A DNA stretch of 64,000 nt, taken from assembly GCF_009363055.1 (NCBI RefSeq), contig NZ_CP045292.1:2356001-2420000 (forward strand), written 5' to 3'. This DNA comes from Flavobacterium haoranii (lineage in GTDB: Bacteria > Bacteroidota > Bacteroidia > Flavobacteriales > Flavobacteriaceae). Both the position numbers and the translations under genes were made by a program. Below are positions 20,881 through 29,644 of the stretch, piece by piece (within the stretch, counting starts at the first letter, position 1; each line of letters opens with the position of its first letter). A model generated the notes under the pieces. It was not told where the DNA came from, made no database searches, and was given only the letters and a program-made list of their open reading frames with translations.

Positions 20881-22644
20881 ATGCAATCAAAATTACTAGA
20901 CAAAATAAATTTTCCTTCCGAATTAAGACAACTTGGAATAAATCAATTACCGCAAGTTGCTCAAGAATTGCGTGACTTTATCATCGATATAGTTTCACAA
21001 AAAGGTGGTCATTTGGGCGCTAGCTTAGGAGTGGTTGAATTAACAATTGCATTGCACTATGTTTTTAATACGCCTGAAGATTTATTGATTTGGGATGTTG
21101 GTCACCAAGCATACGGGCATAAAATTTTAACCGGCCGAAAAGATATATTTCATAAGAATAGGGAACAAGATGGAATTTCTGGTTTTCCTAAACGAAGTGA
21201 AAGTGAGTATGATGCTTTTGGTGTTGGACATTCGTCTACTTCAATTTCTGCTGCTTTGGGAATGGCAATTGCTTCAAAACTAAAAGGAGATTTTGATAAA
21301 CAACATATTGCAGTTATTGGCGACGCTTCATTAGCAAGCGGAATGGCTTTTGAAGGTCTAAATCACGCAGGTGTTACCGATGCTAATTTGTTAGTAATTT
21401 TAAATGATAACGCTATTGGAATTGATCCAAGTGTTGGTGCATTGAAAGATTATTTAACAGCTGTTAAAGAAGGAAAAAATCCAAGGGCAAACAACATCAT
21501 AAAATCTTTAAATTTTGATTATTCGGGTCCTATTGACGGTCATGATTTACCAAAATTAATTTCCGAGTTAGAGCGATTAAAAAATATAAAAGGACCGAAG
21601 TTTTTACATGTGATTACTACCAAAGGAAAAGGCCTGCAATTAGCTGAAGAAGATCAAGTTAAATATCATGCGCCAGGTAAGTTTGAAGCTAAAACTGGGA
21701 AAATTTATCCAAGTAATCAAGAAAATTTGCCTCCAAAATATCAAGATGTTTTTGGGCACACTTTAGTAGAATTAGCAGAAAAAAACCTTAAAATTATTGG
21801 AATTACTCCAGCAATGCCAACAGGAAGTTCCATGAAATTTATGATGGAAAAATTTCCTGATAGAGCTTTGGATGTTGGAATTGCAGAACAGCACGCTGTT
21901 ACTTTGGCTGCAGGGATGGCAACGCAAGGTATGACAGTTTTTTGCAATATTTATTCTACTTTTTTACAACGGGCATATGACCAAGTGATTCATGATGTAG
22001 CTTTGCAAAACCTGCCTGTTATTTTTTGTTTAGATAGAGCTGGATTTGTAGGAGAAGACGGAGCAACTCATCATGGTGTTTTCGATATTGCATATTTAAG
22101 TTGTATTCCAAATATTATAATTTCGGCACCTATAAATGAAATTGAATTGCGTAATTTAATGTATACTGCTCAATTAGGTTTAGAACATCCAATTGCAATT
22201 CGTTACCCGAGAGGAAGAGGCGAAATTGTAAATTGGCAACAACCATTTGAAGCAATTGAAATAGGCAAAGCTATTTGTTTGCAAAAAAGAGGTACAAAAG
22301 CAATACTTTCTACCGGAACAATAGGCAATAATGTTACTAAAGCTTTAAATTCTATTTCTAATAATAACTTTTCACATTATCATTTTCCGTTTATAAAACC
22401 ACTTGATGAAGTAGTACTTTTAGATATTTTCAACGAGTATGAAGAAATTATTACCATTGAAGATGGAACTATTATTGGAGGTTTTGGTTCACTTGTTGCT
22501 AATTTTTATGAACAGAAAGGTTTGGTTATTAAAATTAGTAAACTAGGTATTCCAGATTTTTTCATAGAGCAAGCTACAGTAAATGAACAACAACAAATTG
22601 CAGGAATAGACGTTATTACTTTACAAAAGTTTTTTTCTGAATAG
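20881..22644 (+). CDS. dxs: 1-deoxy-D-xylulose-5-phosphate synthase
   Basis: The 587-aa thiamine-diphosphate enzyme joins pyruvate and glyceraldehyde-3-phosphate in the first step of the MEP isoprenoid pathway. Visible features are the N-terminal VGHQAYGHKILTGR segment, the ThDP/Mg motif IGDASLASGMAFEGLNHAG with LNDNAIGI about residues 152-182, and the second-domain VGIAEQHAVTLAAG with the catalytic Glu. The C-terminal transketolase domain is complete. It is slightly shorter than the roughly 620 aa E. coli enzyme, as is usual in this phylum. The protein starts at ATG 20881 directly after its promoter. Confidence 0.95.
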   Translation: MQSKLLDKINFPSELRQLGINQLPQVAQELRDFIIDIVSQKGGHLGASLGVVELTIALHYVFNTPEDLLIWDVGHQAYGHKILTGRKDIFHKNREQDGISGFPKRSESEYDAFGVGHSSTSISAALGMAIASKLKGDFDKQHIAVIGDASLASGMAFEGLNHAGVTDANLLVILNDNAIGIDPSVGALKDYLTAVKEGKNPRANNIIKSLNFDYSGPIDGHDLPKLISELERLKNIKGPKFLHVITTKGKGLQLAEEDQVKYHAPGKFEAKTGKIYPSNQENLPPKYQDVFGHTLVELAEKNLKIIGITPAMPTGSSMKFMMEKFPDRALDVGIAEQHAVTLAAGMATQGMTVFCNIYSTFLQRAYDQVIHDVALQNLPVIFCLDRAGFVGEDGATHHGVFDIAYLSCIPNIIISAPINEIELRNLMYTAQLGLEHPIAIRYPRGRGEIVNWQQPFEAIEIGKAICLQKRGTKAILSTGTIGNNVTKALNSISNNNFSHYHFPFIKPLDEVVLLDIFNEYEEIITIEDGTIIGGFGSLVANFYEQKGLVIKISKLGIPDFFIEQATVNEQQQIAGIDVITLQKFFSE

Positions 22645-22692
22645 AATTTTTTCGACTTTTGCACTCAAATTTACGCATATTTACCCAACTCT

Positions 22693-23640
22693 ATGAAAAA
22701 CACATTTTTTGCCTTTTTTGTAGCATTTGCTTTTGTTTTAAATGCAACGGGACAAGTTGTTAATACAAAAAAAATTGATACTGTAACGTATTGGAAAAGT
22801 ACAAATAAAATTGGTTTAGCAATTTCTCAAATTACTTTTGTTAATTGGAATGCTGGAGGAAACAATTCAATTTCTGGAATTTTAAGAGGAAATTTTATTA
22901 GAGAATATTCTAAAAAGAATGTGAATTGGAAAAATGAATTAATCAGTAAATACGGAATCAATAAGCAAGAAGGTCAAGAGTTGCGTAAAACAGATGACCA
23001 AGTTCAGTTTAACTCCACTTTTGGATATAGAACGGATACAATTTCAAACTGGTTTTATGCAGGTAAATTTACTTTTAGTTCTCAGTTTACTAATGGTTAT
23101 AACTATCCAAATACTGATGAGCCTATTTCAAAACCTTTTGCTCCAGCTTATATATTTTTAGGTATTGGTGCCGAATATATTAGAAAAGATTTAAATTTTA
23201 ACCTTTATCTGTCGCCTTTAACTCAAAAGACAACTTTAGTTTTAGATAGAAAATTAGCAGATCAAGGTGCTTTTGGAGTTGATGGTGCTGTTTATGATGA
23301 GGTTACTGGAGAATTAATTTCTCATGGTAAATTATCGAGAACTGAAATAGGTATTTTGGTAACGAATCAATGGGAAAAAGAAGTGTATAAAAACATTAAT
23401 TTAGAACATCGTTTGAGTTTATATACGGATTACATTAATAATTTCGGAAATATAGATGTCGATTGGCAATTGTTACTTGAAATGACCGTAAATGATTATG
23501 TTAAAGCAAATTTGGGAACGCATTTAGTTTACGATGATGATATTAAAGCAAAAGAAGAAGTAGATGGAGAACAAGTAACTGTGGGACCTAAAGTTCAGTT
23601 AAAACAAATATTAGGCGTAGGTTTAACCTATACTTTTTAG
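22693..23640 (+). CDS. DUF3078 domain-containing secreted/outer-membrane protein
   Basis: This 315-aa protein has an N-terminal signal peptide (MKNTFFAFFVAFAFVLNATG). The body carries the DUF3078 hallmarks ITFVNWNAGGNNSISG near residue 55 and a FTFSSQFTNGYNYP strand region. Alternating hydrophobic strands and an aromatic C-terminus (GLTYTF) suggest an outer-membrane beta-barrel of unknown function. It follows dxs by 48 bases on the same strand with no visible terminator between, so co-transcription is possible. It ends at a bidirectional terminator. Confidence 0.8.
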   Translation: MKNTFFAFFVAFAFVLNATGQVVNTKKIDTVTYWKSTNKIGLAISQITFVNWNAGGNNSISGILRGNFIREYSKKNVNWKNELISKYGINKQEGQELRKTDDQVQFNSTFGYRTDTISNWFYAGKFTFSSQFTNGYNYPNTDEPISKPFAPAYIFLGIGAEYIRKDLNFNLYLSPLTQKTTLVLDRKLADQGAFGVDGAVYDEVTGELISHGKLSRTEIGILVTNQWEKEVYKNINLEHRLSLYTDYINNFGNIDVDWQLLLEMTVNDYVKANLGTHLVYDDDIKAKEEVDGEQVTVGPKVQLKQILGVGLTYTF

Positions 23641-23648
23641 ATAAAAAT

Positions 23649-23676
23649 AAAAAAGAGGCTTATGCCTCTTTTTTAT
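23649..23676. terminator. Bidirectional terminator
   Basis: AAAAGAGGC-TTAT-GCCTCTTTT at 23651-23672 lies between the convergent DUF3078 and HMA genes, with A and T runs extending the stem on both sides. Confidence 0.85.
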
Positions 23677-24053
23677 TTTGTAATAATTTTCGAATCAGTA
23701 ACAGTGTAGGTGTCGCCTCCAGCAACAGCTTCTACTGTGTTTTTAAGAGATTCTAAATTTTGTTTGTTTGCATCAAATGAAACAGTGGCTAATTTACCTT
23801 CAAAATCTACTTTTGCTTCTTTTACACCATCTAAGTGCGCTAATTTATCTTCAATTGTTTTAGCACATCCTATTTCACATGTCATACCTTCAATTGATAA
23901 ATTTGCTGTTTCCATTTTTGCATTTTCATCCATAACTGCTACTTCTTCAGTAGAGTTTTTGCTTTCGTTAGTTTTGCTGTCTTCCTTTTTGCAAGAAGTT
24001 AATGTTAACGAAGATAAAATGATAAGACTTAATATTTTATTTAACTTATTCAT
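23673..24053 (-). CDS. Heavy-metal-associated (HMA) domain lipoprotein
   Basis: The 126-aa protein has a lipoprotein signal (LTLTSC, Cys21), an acidic/serine linker, and an HMA fold of about 70 residues. The metal-binding loop is GMTCEIGC, with three residues between the cysteines, whereas the classical motif is GMTCxxC. The rest (TIEDKLAHLDGVKEAKVDFEGKLATVSFD) is a standard HMA sequence. A periplasmic or outer-leaflet copper/mercury-type metal carrier is likely, but metal choice cannot be read from this. It stands alone, convergent with DUF3078 and divergent from the EamA transporter. Confidence 0.82.
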   Translation of the reverse strand: MNKLNKILSLIILSSLTLTSCKKEDSKTNESKNSTEEVAVMDENAKMETANLSIEGMTCEIGCAKTIEDKLAHLDGVKEAKVDFEGKLATVSFDANKQNLESLKNTVEAVAGGDTYTVTDSKIITK

Positions 24054-24138
24054 GATAATATTTTTTATAGTGCAAAATTACTAAATGTTACGCTTTTAAT
24101 TGGAAATAAAATGCGAATTTTGCCTTAATAAATTATTT

Positions 24139-25014
24139 ATGGAAAATAAAAACACAAAGTGGTTGCTCTTGTTTTTTCTGGGTTCTGTTTGGGGAAGCTC
24201 TTTTATCTTAATGCAGTTAGGGTTAAAAGGAGTTAATTCAATTCAACTAGGAGCTTTAAGAATTCTTTTTGCAGGAATCTTTTTAATAACAATCGGATTT
24301 AAGCAGCTTACCAAAATTCCTTCTTATAAATGGAAATATATTGCATTAACGGCTTTGTGTGGCACTTTTGTTCCTGCATTTCTATTTGCTATTGCTTTAA
24401 AACATATTGATGGCTCGGTGAGTTCAATATTAAATTCATTAACTCCTTTAAATACGCTTATAATTGGATTGTTGTTTTTTAGTATACAAGTAGAAAGAAG
24501 ACAAATTATAGGTGTAATTATGGGCTTTTTAGGTTGTTTACTATTAGTTTACTTTGGTAATAACGACAATACAACCGAAAATTATTTATATGCAATTCTA
24601 ATTTTTATTGCTTCAATAATGTATGGTCTAAATGTTAATTTTATAAAGAAGTATCTATCTGATTTAAAGCCTTTAACCATTAGCGTTGGGAACTTTACAA
24701 TTATGTTAATTCCGGCATTTTTAATTTTGTTCTTTTCAGGTTTTTTTGATATTGTTTCTGAAGAAAAAACACAACACGCATTATTATTTATTACGATTTT
24801 AGGAATCGTAGGAACGGGATTTTCAAATATTTTATTCTTTAAATTAATCCAGCTTTCTTCACCTATTTTTGCCTCATCGGTAACTTATATAATTCCTGTT
24901 GTGGCCTTTATTTTAGGATTTAGTTTTATGAATGAAACACTTAATATATTTCAAGTTTTTGGAGCTTTAGTAGTCTTACTTGGAGTTTATTTTTCAAGTA
25001 GAAAATCTTCGTAA
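24139..25014 (+). CDS. EamA/DMT-family transporter
   Basis: From ATG 24139 (MENKNTKWLLLFFLGSVWG) the protein has 291 residues, ten predicted membrane segments and two EamA repeats. The GSVWGSSFILMQLGLKG start and the ALVVLLGVYFSS end are typical. Thirteen extra codons upstream (to 24100) would put charged and cysteine residues ahead of the first helix and are probably not translated. The family moves small metabolites such as amino acids or drugs across the inner membrane; the substrate is unknown here. It ends at a bidirectional terminator facing rpmA. Confidence 0.88.
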   Translation: MENKNTKWLLLFFLGSVWGSSFILMQLGLKGVNSIQLGALRILFAGIFLITIGFKQLTKIPSYKWKYIALTALCGTFVPAFLFAIALKHIDGSVSSILNSLTPLNTLIIGLLFFSIQVERRQIIGVIMGFLGCLLLVYFGNNDNTTENYLYAILIFIASIMYGLNVNFIKKYLSDLKPLTISVGNFTIMLIPAFLILFFSGFFDIVSEEKTQHALLFITILGIVGTGFSNILFFKLIQLSSPIFASSVTYIIPVVAFILGFSFMNETLNIFQVFGALVVLLGVYFSSRKSS

Positions 25015-25043
25015 AAGGGTAAATTTTAAGTTTATATATAAAT

Positions 25044-25077
25044 AAAAAAGCCACTTCATTGAAGTGGCCTTTTTTTA
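25044..25077. terminator. Bidirectional terminator between the EamA gene and rpmA
   Basis: GCCACTTC-ATT-GAAGTGGC at 25050-25068 is flanked by A6 and a long T-run. Its stem resembles those at 29617-29633 and 32071-32088. Confidence 0.85.
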
Positions 25078-25356
25078 TAAAGATATTTTTAAGAAATTAT
25101 GCTTCAAATGGAACAATTGAAACATAAGACTTGTTGTCTTTTTCTTTTGGAACTGAACAACACCATCAACTTTAGCATGTAAAGTATGATCTTTTCCCAT
25201 GTAAACATTTTCACCTGGGTTGTGTTTAGAACCTCTTTGTCTTACGATGATGTTACCTGCAATAGCAGCTTGACCACCAAAAATCTTCACGCCTAAACGT
25301 TTCGATTCTGATTCTCTACCGTTCTTCGAACTACCGACACCTTTCTTGTGAGCCAT
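25075..25356 (-). CDS. rpmA: 50S ribosomal protein L27, C-terminus frameshifted
   Basis: The first 70 or so residues are a clear L27 ([37 protein letters not shown]). After FQKKK the frame as written runs into a foreign tail (TTSLMFQLF...) and ends at 25075, 93 aa. Adding one A to the run at 25139-25143 restores the expected ending [13 protein letters not shown] with a stop at 25097-25099, giving 86 residues, the normal length. L27 binds near the peptidyl-transferase centre, and its N-terminal tail is intact here. Because L27 is a core ribosomal protein, this is best read as a sequencing error. It is the second gene of the rplU-rpmA operon. Confidence 0.93.
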   Translation of the reverse strand: MAHKKGVGSSKNGRESESKRLGVKIFGGQAAIAGNIIVRQRGSKHNPGENVYMGKDHTLHAKVDGVVQFQKKKTTSLMFQLFHLKHNFLKISL

Positions 25357-25388
25357 GACGTTATGAGTTTTTTAAGTTAATACTAAAA

Positions 25389-26024
25389 TTAAACTGCTCT
25401 ACCGCCGTTTAATTCATCTTGTAATTTTTGTAATTCATCCCATTTACCATCAGCAGCTAATTGTGCTTGTTGCGCCCAAGTAGTAGGATCTAAATGTTGA
25501 ACTTTTGCTTCAGCAGCATCTAATACTTCTTTTACTTTGTCAGCAGAAGCTTCAGCTAATTTAGCAAATGTGTCAATACCTGCAGCAACTAATACTTCAG
25601 CAGCTTTAGGACCGATTCCTTCGATTTTCTTTAAATCGTCACCTTTTTTTGAAGTTTTCGCTGGAGCTTCAGCTTTTGAAGCTTCTTTCTTAGCTGCTTT
25701 TTTAGGAGCACCTGAAGCTACAATACCTTCAATAATGATTTGAGTTAAAGATTGTCTGTGACCATTTTTCTTTTTGTAACCTTTTCTTCTTTTCTTTTTG
25801 AAAACGATTACTTTGTCACCTTTTAAGTGTTGTAACACTTTAGCTTCTACAGAAGCACCTTCTATAGCTGGGGCGCCTAAAGTTACTGTACCATTATCGT
25901 CTAATAAAAGAACGCGGTCAAAAGAAACTTTATTTCCTTCGTTCTCTGCTAAACGGTGTACAAAAACTTTTTGGTCTTTGCTTACTTTAAATTGTTGCCC
26001 TGCTATCTCTACGATTGCGTACAT
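25389..26024 (-). CDS. rplU: 50S ribosomal protein L21 with C-terminal helix-hairpin-helix extension
   Basis: Residues 1 to about 103 are L21 ([38 protein letters not shown]). An Ala/Lys linker follows, then a domain of about 80 residues with a helix-hairpin-helix core ([19 protein letters not shown]) and a Trp-containing helical tail. The usual bacterial L21 is about 103 residues; this one is 211. Such long L21 proteins are common in Flavobacteriia, so the fusion looks lineage-wide rather than local. The extension may bind rRNA or DNA. The gene heads the rplU-rpmA operon behind a strong promoter. Confidence 0.93.
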   Translation of the reverse strand: MYAIVEIAGQQFKVSKDQKVFVHRLAENEGNKVSFDRVLLLDDNGTVTLGAPAIEGASVEAKVLQHLKGDKVIVFKKKRRKGYKKKNGHRQSLTQIIIEGIVASGAPKKAAKKEASKAEAPAKTSKKGDDLKKIEGIGPKAAEVLVAAGIDTFAKLAEASADKVKEVLDAAEAKVQHLDPTTWAQQAQLAADGKWDELQKLQDELNGGRAV

Positions 26025-26051
26025 ATAAATTTATTTAAAATTTAAGGAGTG

Positions 26052-26081
26052 CAAATATACAATTAAAATTTTAATATACAA
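26052..26081 (-). promoter_or_regulatory. Promoter of rplU-rpmA
   Basis: On the minus strand TTG (26081-26079), 19 bases, then TATATTTG (26059-26052) is a full match to the Bacteroidota consensus, leaving a leader of about 25 bases. Confidence 0.75.
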
Positions 26082-26177
26082 TATTATATCTATCATTTTG
26101 ATTTTCAATAATAATTGAGGCTTAAAAACAAGTTAAAAATGCCTGAAAATTGTAACATTTCTACTAATATTGCGACT

Positions 26178-26185
26178 TATTTTTG
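26178..26185 (+). promoter_or_regulatory. -7 element for the M16 peptidase pair
   Basis: TATTTTTG fits TAnnTTTG 22 bases before the preferred ATG at 26208. The nearest TTG upstream is about 25 bases away, so the -33 box is weak. Its position argues against the long upstream start at 26115. Confidence 0.45.
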
Positions 26186-26207
26186 TTATAAAACTAAAAT
26201 TAACTTT

Positions 26208-27533
26208 ATGAAAAATTTTCTTATGGCTTTGAGTGCTACAACTTTAATAGGAAATGTAACTAGCGCACAACAAGTAACATTTGAAGAATATGACTTACCA
26301 AACGGACTTCATGTTGTATTGCATCAAGATAATTCGGCACCTGTAGTAATTACTTCAGTTATGTATCATGTAGGTGCAAAAGATGAACAACCAGATAGAA
26401 CTGGTTTTGCCCACTTTTTTGAACACCTTTTGTTTGAAGGAACTAAAAATATTGAAAGAGGCGAGTGGTTTAAAATTGTGACTGCCAATGGTGGACAAAA
26501 TAATGCAAATACTACCGATGATAGAACTTATTATTATGAGGTTTTTCCTTCAAACAATTTAGAATTAGCTATTTGGATGGAATCTGAACGTTTAATGCAT
26601 CCGGTAATTAACCAAATTGGTGTTGACACTCAAAATGAAGTTGTAAAAGAAGAAAAAAGATTACGCGTTGACAACCAACCTTATGGAAACCTAATTAAAG
26701 CTGTAAAGCAAAATATGTTCAAAGTTCACCCATACCGTTGGACAACAATTGGGGAAATGGAACATTTAGATGCTGCTACTTTAGAAGAGTTTCAAGCGTT
26801 TAATAAAAAATTCTACATTCCAAACAATGCGGTTTTAGTTGTAGCAGGTCAATTTGATAAGTCTCAAGCTAAAGAATGGATCAATAAGTATTTCAGCGCT
26901 ATTCCAAAAGGAACTCCTGTTTCGCGCAAAACTTATGAAGAAAAACCTATTACAGAATCTTTTAAAGCAACATGGGAAGATCCAAACATTCAAATTCCAA
27001 TGTATGTTACTTGTTATAGAACACCATCGATGAAAACTCGCGATGCTAGAGTTTTAGATATGATTTCATCTTATTTATCGGACGGTAAAAGTTCTAAATT
27101 ATATAAAAAATTAGTTGACGAAAAGAAAATGGCGTTACAAGTTGGAGCATTTAATTATAGTCAAGAAGATTATGGTACTTACTTTATTTATAGTATGCCA
27201 ATGGGAAATACTTCTGAAGACGCCATTATTGGTCAGTTTGATGAAGAAATTACAAAACTTCAAACAGAATTAATTTCTGAAAAAGATTATCAAAAACTTC
27301 AAAATAAATTTGAAAACGATTATGTAAACAGCAACGCTAGTGTTGAAGGAATTGCGAATAACTTAGCAACATACTATTTGCTATACGGCGATATTAATTT
27401 AATTAATACAGAGATTAATATTTATCGTTCTATAACAAGAGAAGAAATTAAAGAGGTGGCAAATAAATATTTGAAACCAAGCCAAAGAATGATTTTAGAT
27501 TATCTTCCAGCACAAGAAAAATCACAAAACTAA
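26208..27533 (+). CDS. M16 family metallopeptidase (catalytic subunit)
   Basis: From ATG 26208 the protein has 441 residues with a signal peptide (MKNFLMALSATTLIGNVTSAQ). The inverted zinc motif HxxEH is present (HFFEHLLFEG, about residues 68-77), with the distal Glu expected in the NEVVKEEKR stretch. It is a periplasmic M16B-type protease subunit. The next gene, nine bases downstream, encodes a partner without HxxEH, so the two probably form the heterodimer typical of bacterial M16B pairs. The frame extends upstream to 26115, but that portion crosses the probable promoter. Confidence 0.9.
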   Translation: MKNFLMALSATTLIGNVTSAQQVTFEEYDLPNGLHVVLHQDNSAPVVITSVMYHVGAKDEQPDRTGFAHFFEHLLFEGTKNIERGEWFKIVTANGGQNNANTTDDRTYYYEVFPSNNLELAIWMESERLMHPVINQIGVDTQNEVVKEEKRLRVDNQPYGNLIKAVKQNMFKVHPYRWTTIGEMEHLDAATLEEFQAFNKKFYIPNNAVLVVAGQFDKSQAKEWINKYFSAIPKGTPVSRKTYEEKPITESFKATWEDPNIQIPMYVTCYRTPSMKTRDARVLDMISSYLSDGKSSKLYKKLVDEKKMALQVGAFNYSQEDYGTYFIYSMPMGNTSEDAIIGQFDEEITKLQTELISEKDYQKLQNKFENDYVNSNASVEGIANNLATYYLLYGDINLINTEINIYRSITREEIKEVANKYLKPSQRMILDYLPAQEKSQN

Positions 27534-27542
27534 TTTAGTAAA

Positions 27543-29594
27543 ATGAAGAAAATAATATATATAGCAGCCTGTTTATTTTTAACAATAACTATGCAAGCAC
27601 AAGATAGATCAATGCCAAAGGCAGGTCCAGCGCCTAAAATTAACATTAAAAAACCTGAAACGTTTACTTTAAAAAATGGATTAAAGGTTTTAATTGTTGA
27701 GAATCATAAATTACCTCGAGTTTCTTATACTTTAACATTAGATAATCCACCTTATGTGGAAGGTTCTAAAAAAGGTGTTTCAAATTTATTAAGTGCCATG
27801 TTAGGTAATGGTACCGAAAACATTTCAAAAGATGCTTTTAATGAAGAGATTGATTTTTTAGGTGCCAAAATTAATTTCTGGGATTCTGGAGCTTCTGCAT
27901 CAGGATTGTCAAGATATTCTTCAAGAATATTAGAATTAATGGCTGAAGGAGCATTGCATCCAGTTTTTTTACAAGACGAATTTGAAAAAGAAAAAGCGAA
28001 AGCTATTGAAGCTTTAAAGGCTGATGAGAAAAATGTGTCTTCAATTTCTAAAAGAGTTGAGAATGTATTAGCTTACGGAAAAGAACATTATAATGGAGAA
28101 TTTACTTCTGAAGAGACTTTTAATAATGTTTCATTGGCAGATGTAAAGTTAAATTATAACACTTATTTTGTTCCTGGAAATGCTTATTTAGTAATCGTTG
28201 GAGATGTAAATTATAAAGAAATTAAAAAACAAGTTGAAGATCTTTTTGGAAAATGGAAGAAAGCTACAGCGCCTATTTTAACATATTCTGATCCAAAAGA
28301 TGTTCAATATACGCAAATTAATTTTGTAGACACACCAAATGCTGTACAATCGGAAATTTCTTTAGTGAATTTGTCAAATTTAAAAATGACCGATAAAGAT
28401 TATTTTGCGATTATTTTGGCAAACCAAATTCTTGGTGGTGGCGGTGAAGGAAGACTTTTTCTTAATTTAAGAGAAAAACACGGTTGGACATACGGTTCTT
28501 ATTCTTCAATTGCTGCAGACAAGTATATTAAGAAATTTAGAGCAGGAGCTTCTGTAAGAAATGCAGTTACAGATAGTGCCATTGTAGAGCTTTTAAATGA
28601 AGTAAAAAGAATTAGAACTGATTTAGTTTCTGATGAAGAATTAAAAAATGCAAAAGCAAAATATATAGGTAATTTCGTAATGCAAATTGAAAAACCTGCT
28701 ACTGTAGCACGTTATGCATTAAATAAAGAAACACAAAGTTTACCAGACGATTTTTACGAGAAGTATATGCAAAATATTAATGCAGTAACGTCGCAAGATA
28801 TTTTAAATGCTTCGCAAAAATATTTTAAAGCTGAAAATGCTAGAATTGTAGTGGTAGGAAAAGCTTCGGAAGTATTACCTGCTTTAGAAAAAATGAGTAA
28901 AACTCAAAAATTACCAATTTTTTATTTTGATAAATTTGGTAATCCAACAGAGAAACCAGTTGTTAAAAAAGAAATTCCTGCTGGCGTAACAACTCAAACT
29001 ATTTTGCAAAAATATATAGGAGCAATTGGTGGTGAACAAAAAGTTAAAGATATAAAATCGGTATATGCAATTGCAACAGGTTTTGTACAAGGAACGCCAC
29101 TTGAATTACACCAAAAATACACTGATAAAAGAGCTTGTATCGAAGTTAAAGCAATGGGAATGGTAATGTCTAGAACTGTAATTACTGAAAAAGGTGCATA
29201 TTCTATGGGGCAAGGAAAAAGAAAAGATTTTGATGGTGAAGATTTAAAAAGAATGCAAGATGTTGCAGGAACTTTTAAAGAGTTAAAACTGTTAAATAAT
29301 AAAGAAGTTACTTTAAAGGGAATTGAAACTATTAAAGATAAAGATGCTTATGCTTTAGTTTTTGGAACTACAACTTATTTTTATGATATGGTTTCAGGTT
29401 TTAAAGTTGCCGAGACTAGAGAAGTTGAACAAATGGGGCAAAAAATGCAACAAACAACTTATTTTGAAGATTATAAAGATGTAAAAGGAGTAAAGTTTCC
29501 ATATAAAACAATTGTAAATATGGGAGCTGAAATTGAATTTACAGCTTCGGAAGTTAAAATTAACGAAGGAGTATCGGATAAAAATTTTGAATAA
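27543..29594 (+). CDS. M16 family peptidase partner subunit with extra C-terminal domain
   Basis: The 683-aa protein has a signal peptide (about 1-19, MQAQD). The M16 body lacks HxxEH; the region aligned to it reads GVSNLLSAMLGNGTE. The later GGGGEGRLFLNLREKHGWTYG loop, which supplies the conserved Arg/Tyr pair, is intact. This matches the non-catalytic subunit of two-gene M16B peptidases. Residues from about 485 onward are not M16: they resemble a lipoprotein-carrier-like (LolA-type) beta domain (YIGAIGGEQKVKDIKSVYA... VKGVKFPYKTIVNMG). It follows the catalytic subunit by nine bases and ends at a terminator. Confidence 0.88.
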   Translation: MKKIIYIAACLFLTITMQAQDRSMPKAGPAPKINIKKPETFTLKNGLKVLIVENHKLPRVSYTLTLDNPPYVEGSKKGVSNLLSAMLGNGTENISKDAFNEEIDFLGAKINFWDSGASASGLSRYSSRILELMAEGALHPVFLQDEFEKEKAKAIEALKADEKNVSSISKRVENVLAYGKEHYNGEFTSEETFNNVSLADVKLNYNTYFVPGNAYLVIVGDVNYKEIKKQVEDLFGKWKKATAPILTYSDPKDVQYTQINFVDTPNAVQSEISLVNLSNLKMTDKDYFAIILANQILGGGGEGRLFLNLREKHGWTYGSYSSIAADKYIKKFRAGASVRNAVTDSAIVELLNEVKRIRTDLVSDEELKNAKAKYIGNFVMQIEKPATVARYALNKETQSLPDDFYEKYMQNINAVTSQDILNASQKYFKAENARIVVVGKASEVLPALEKMSKTQKLPIFYFDKFGNPTEKPVVKKEIPAGVTTQTILQKYIGAIGGEQKVKDIKSVYAIATGFVQGTPLELHQKYTDKRACIEVKAMGMVMSRTVITEKGAYSMGQGKRKDFDGEDLKRMQDVAGTFKELKLLNNKEVTLKGIETIKDKDAYALVFGTTTYFYDMVSGFKVAETREVEQMGQKMQQTTYFEDYKDVKGVKFPYKTIVNMGAEIEFTASEVKINEGVSDKNFE

Positions 29595-29609
29595 GAAAAC
29601 ATAGTAATA

Positions 29610-29642
29610 AAAAAAAGCCACTCAATGAGTGGCTTTTTTTAT
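29610..29642. terminator. Bidirectional terminator
   Basis: GCCACTC-AAT-GAGTGGC at 29617-29633 with long A and T flanks separates the M16 genes from the convergent endonuclease gene. Confidence 0.85.
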
Positions 29643-29644
29643 TT

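Noticed and set aside
23710..24084. 124-aa ORF antisense to the HMA lipoprotein
   Set aside because: It is antisense to a well-supported gene and its composition mirrors that gene's codons.
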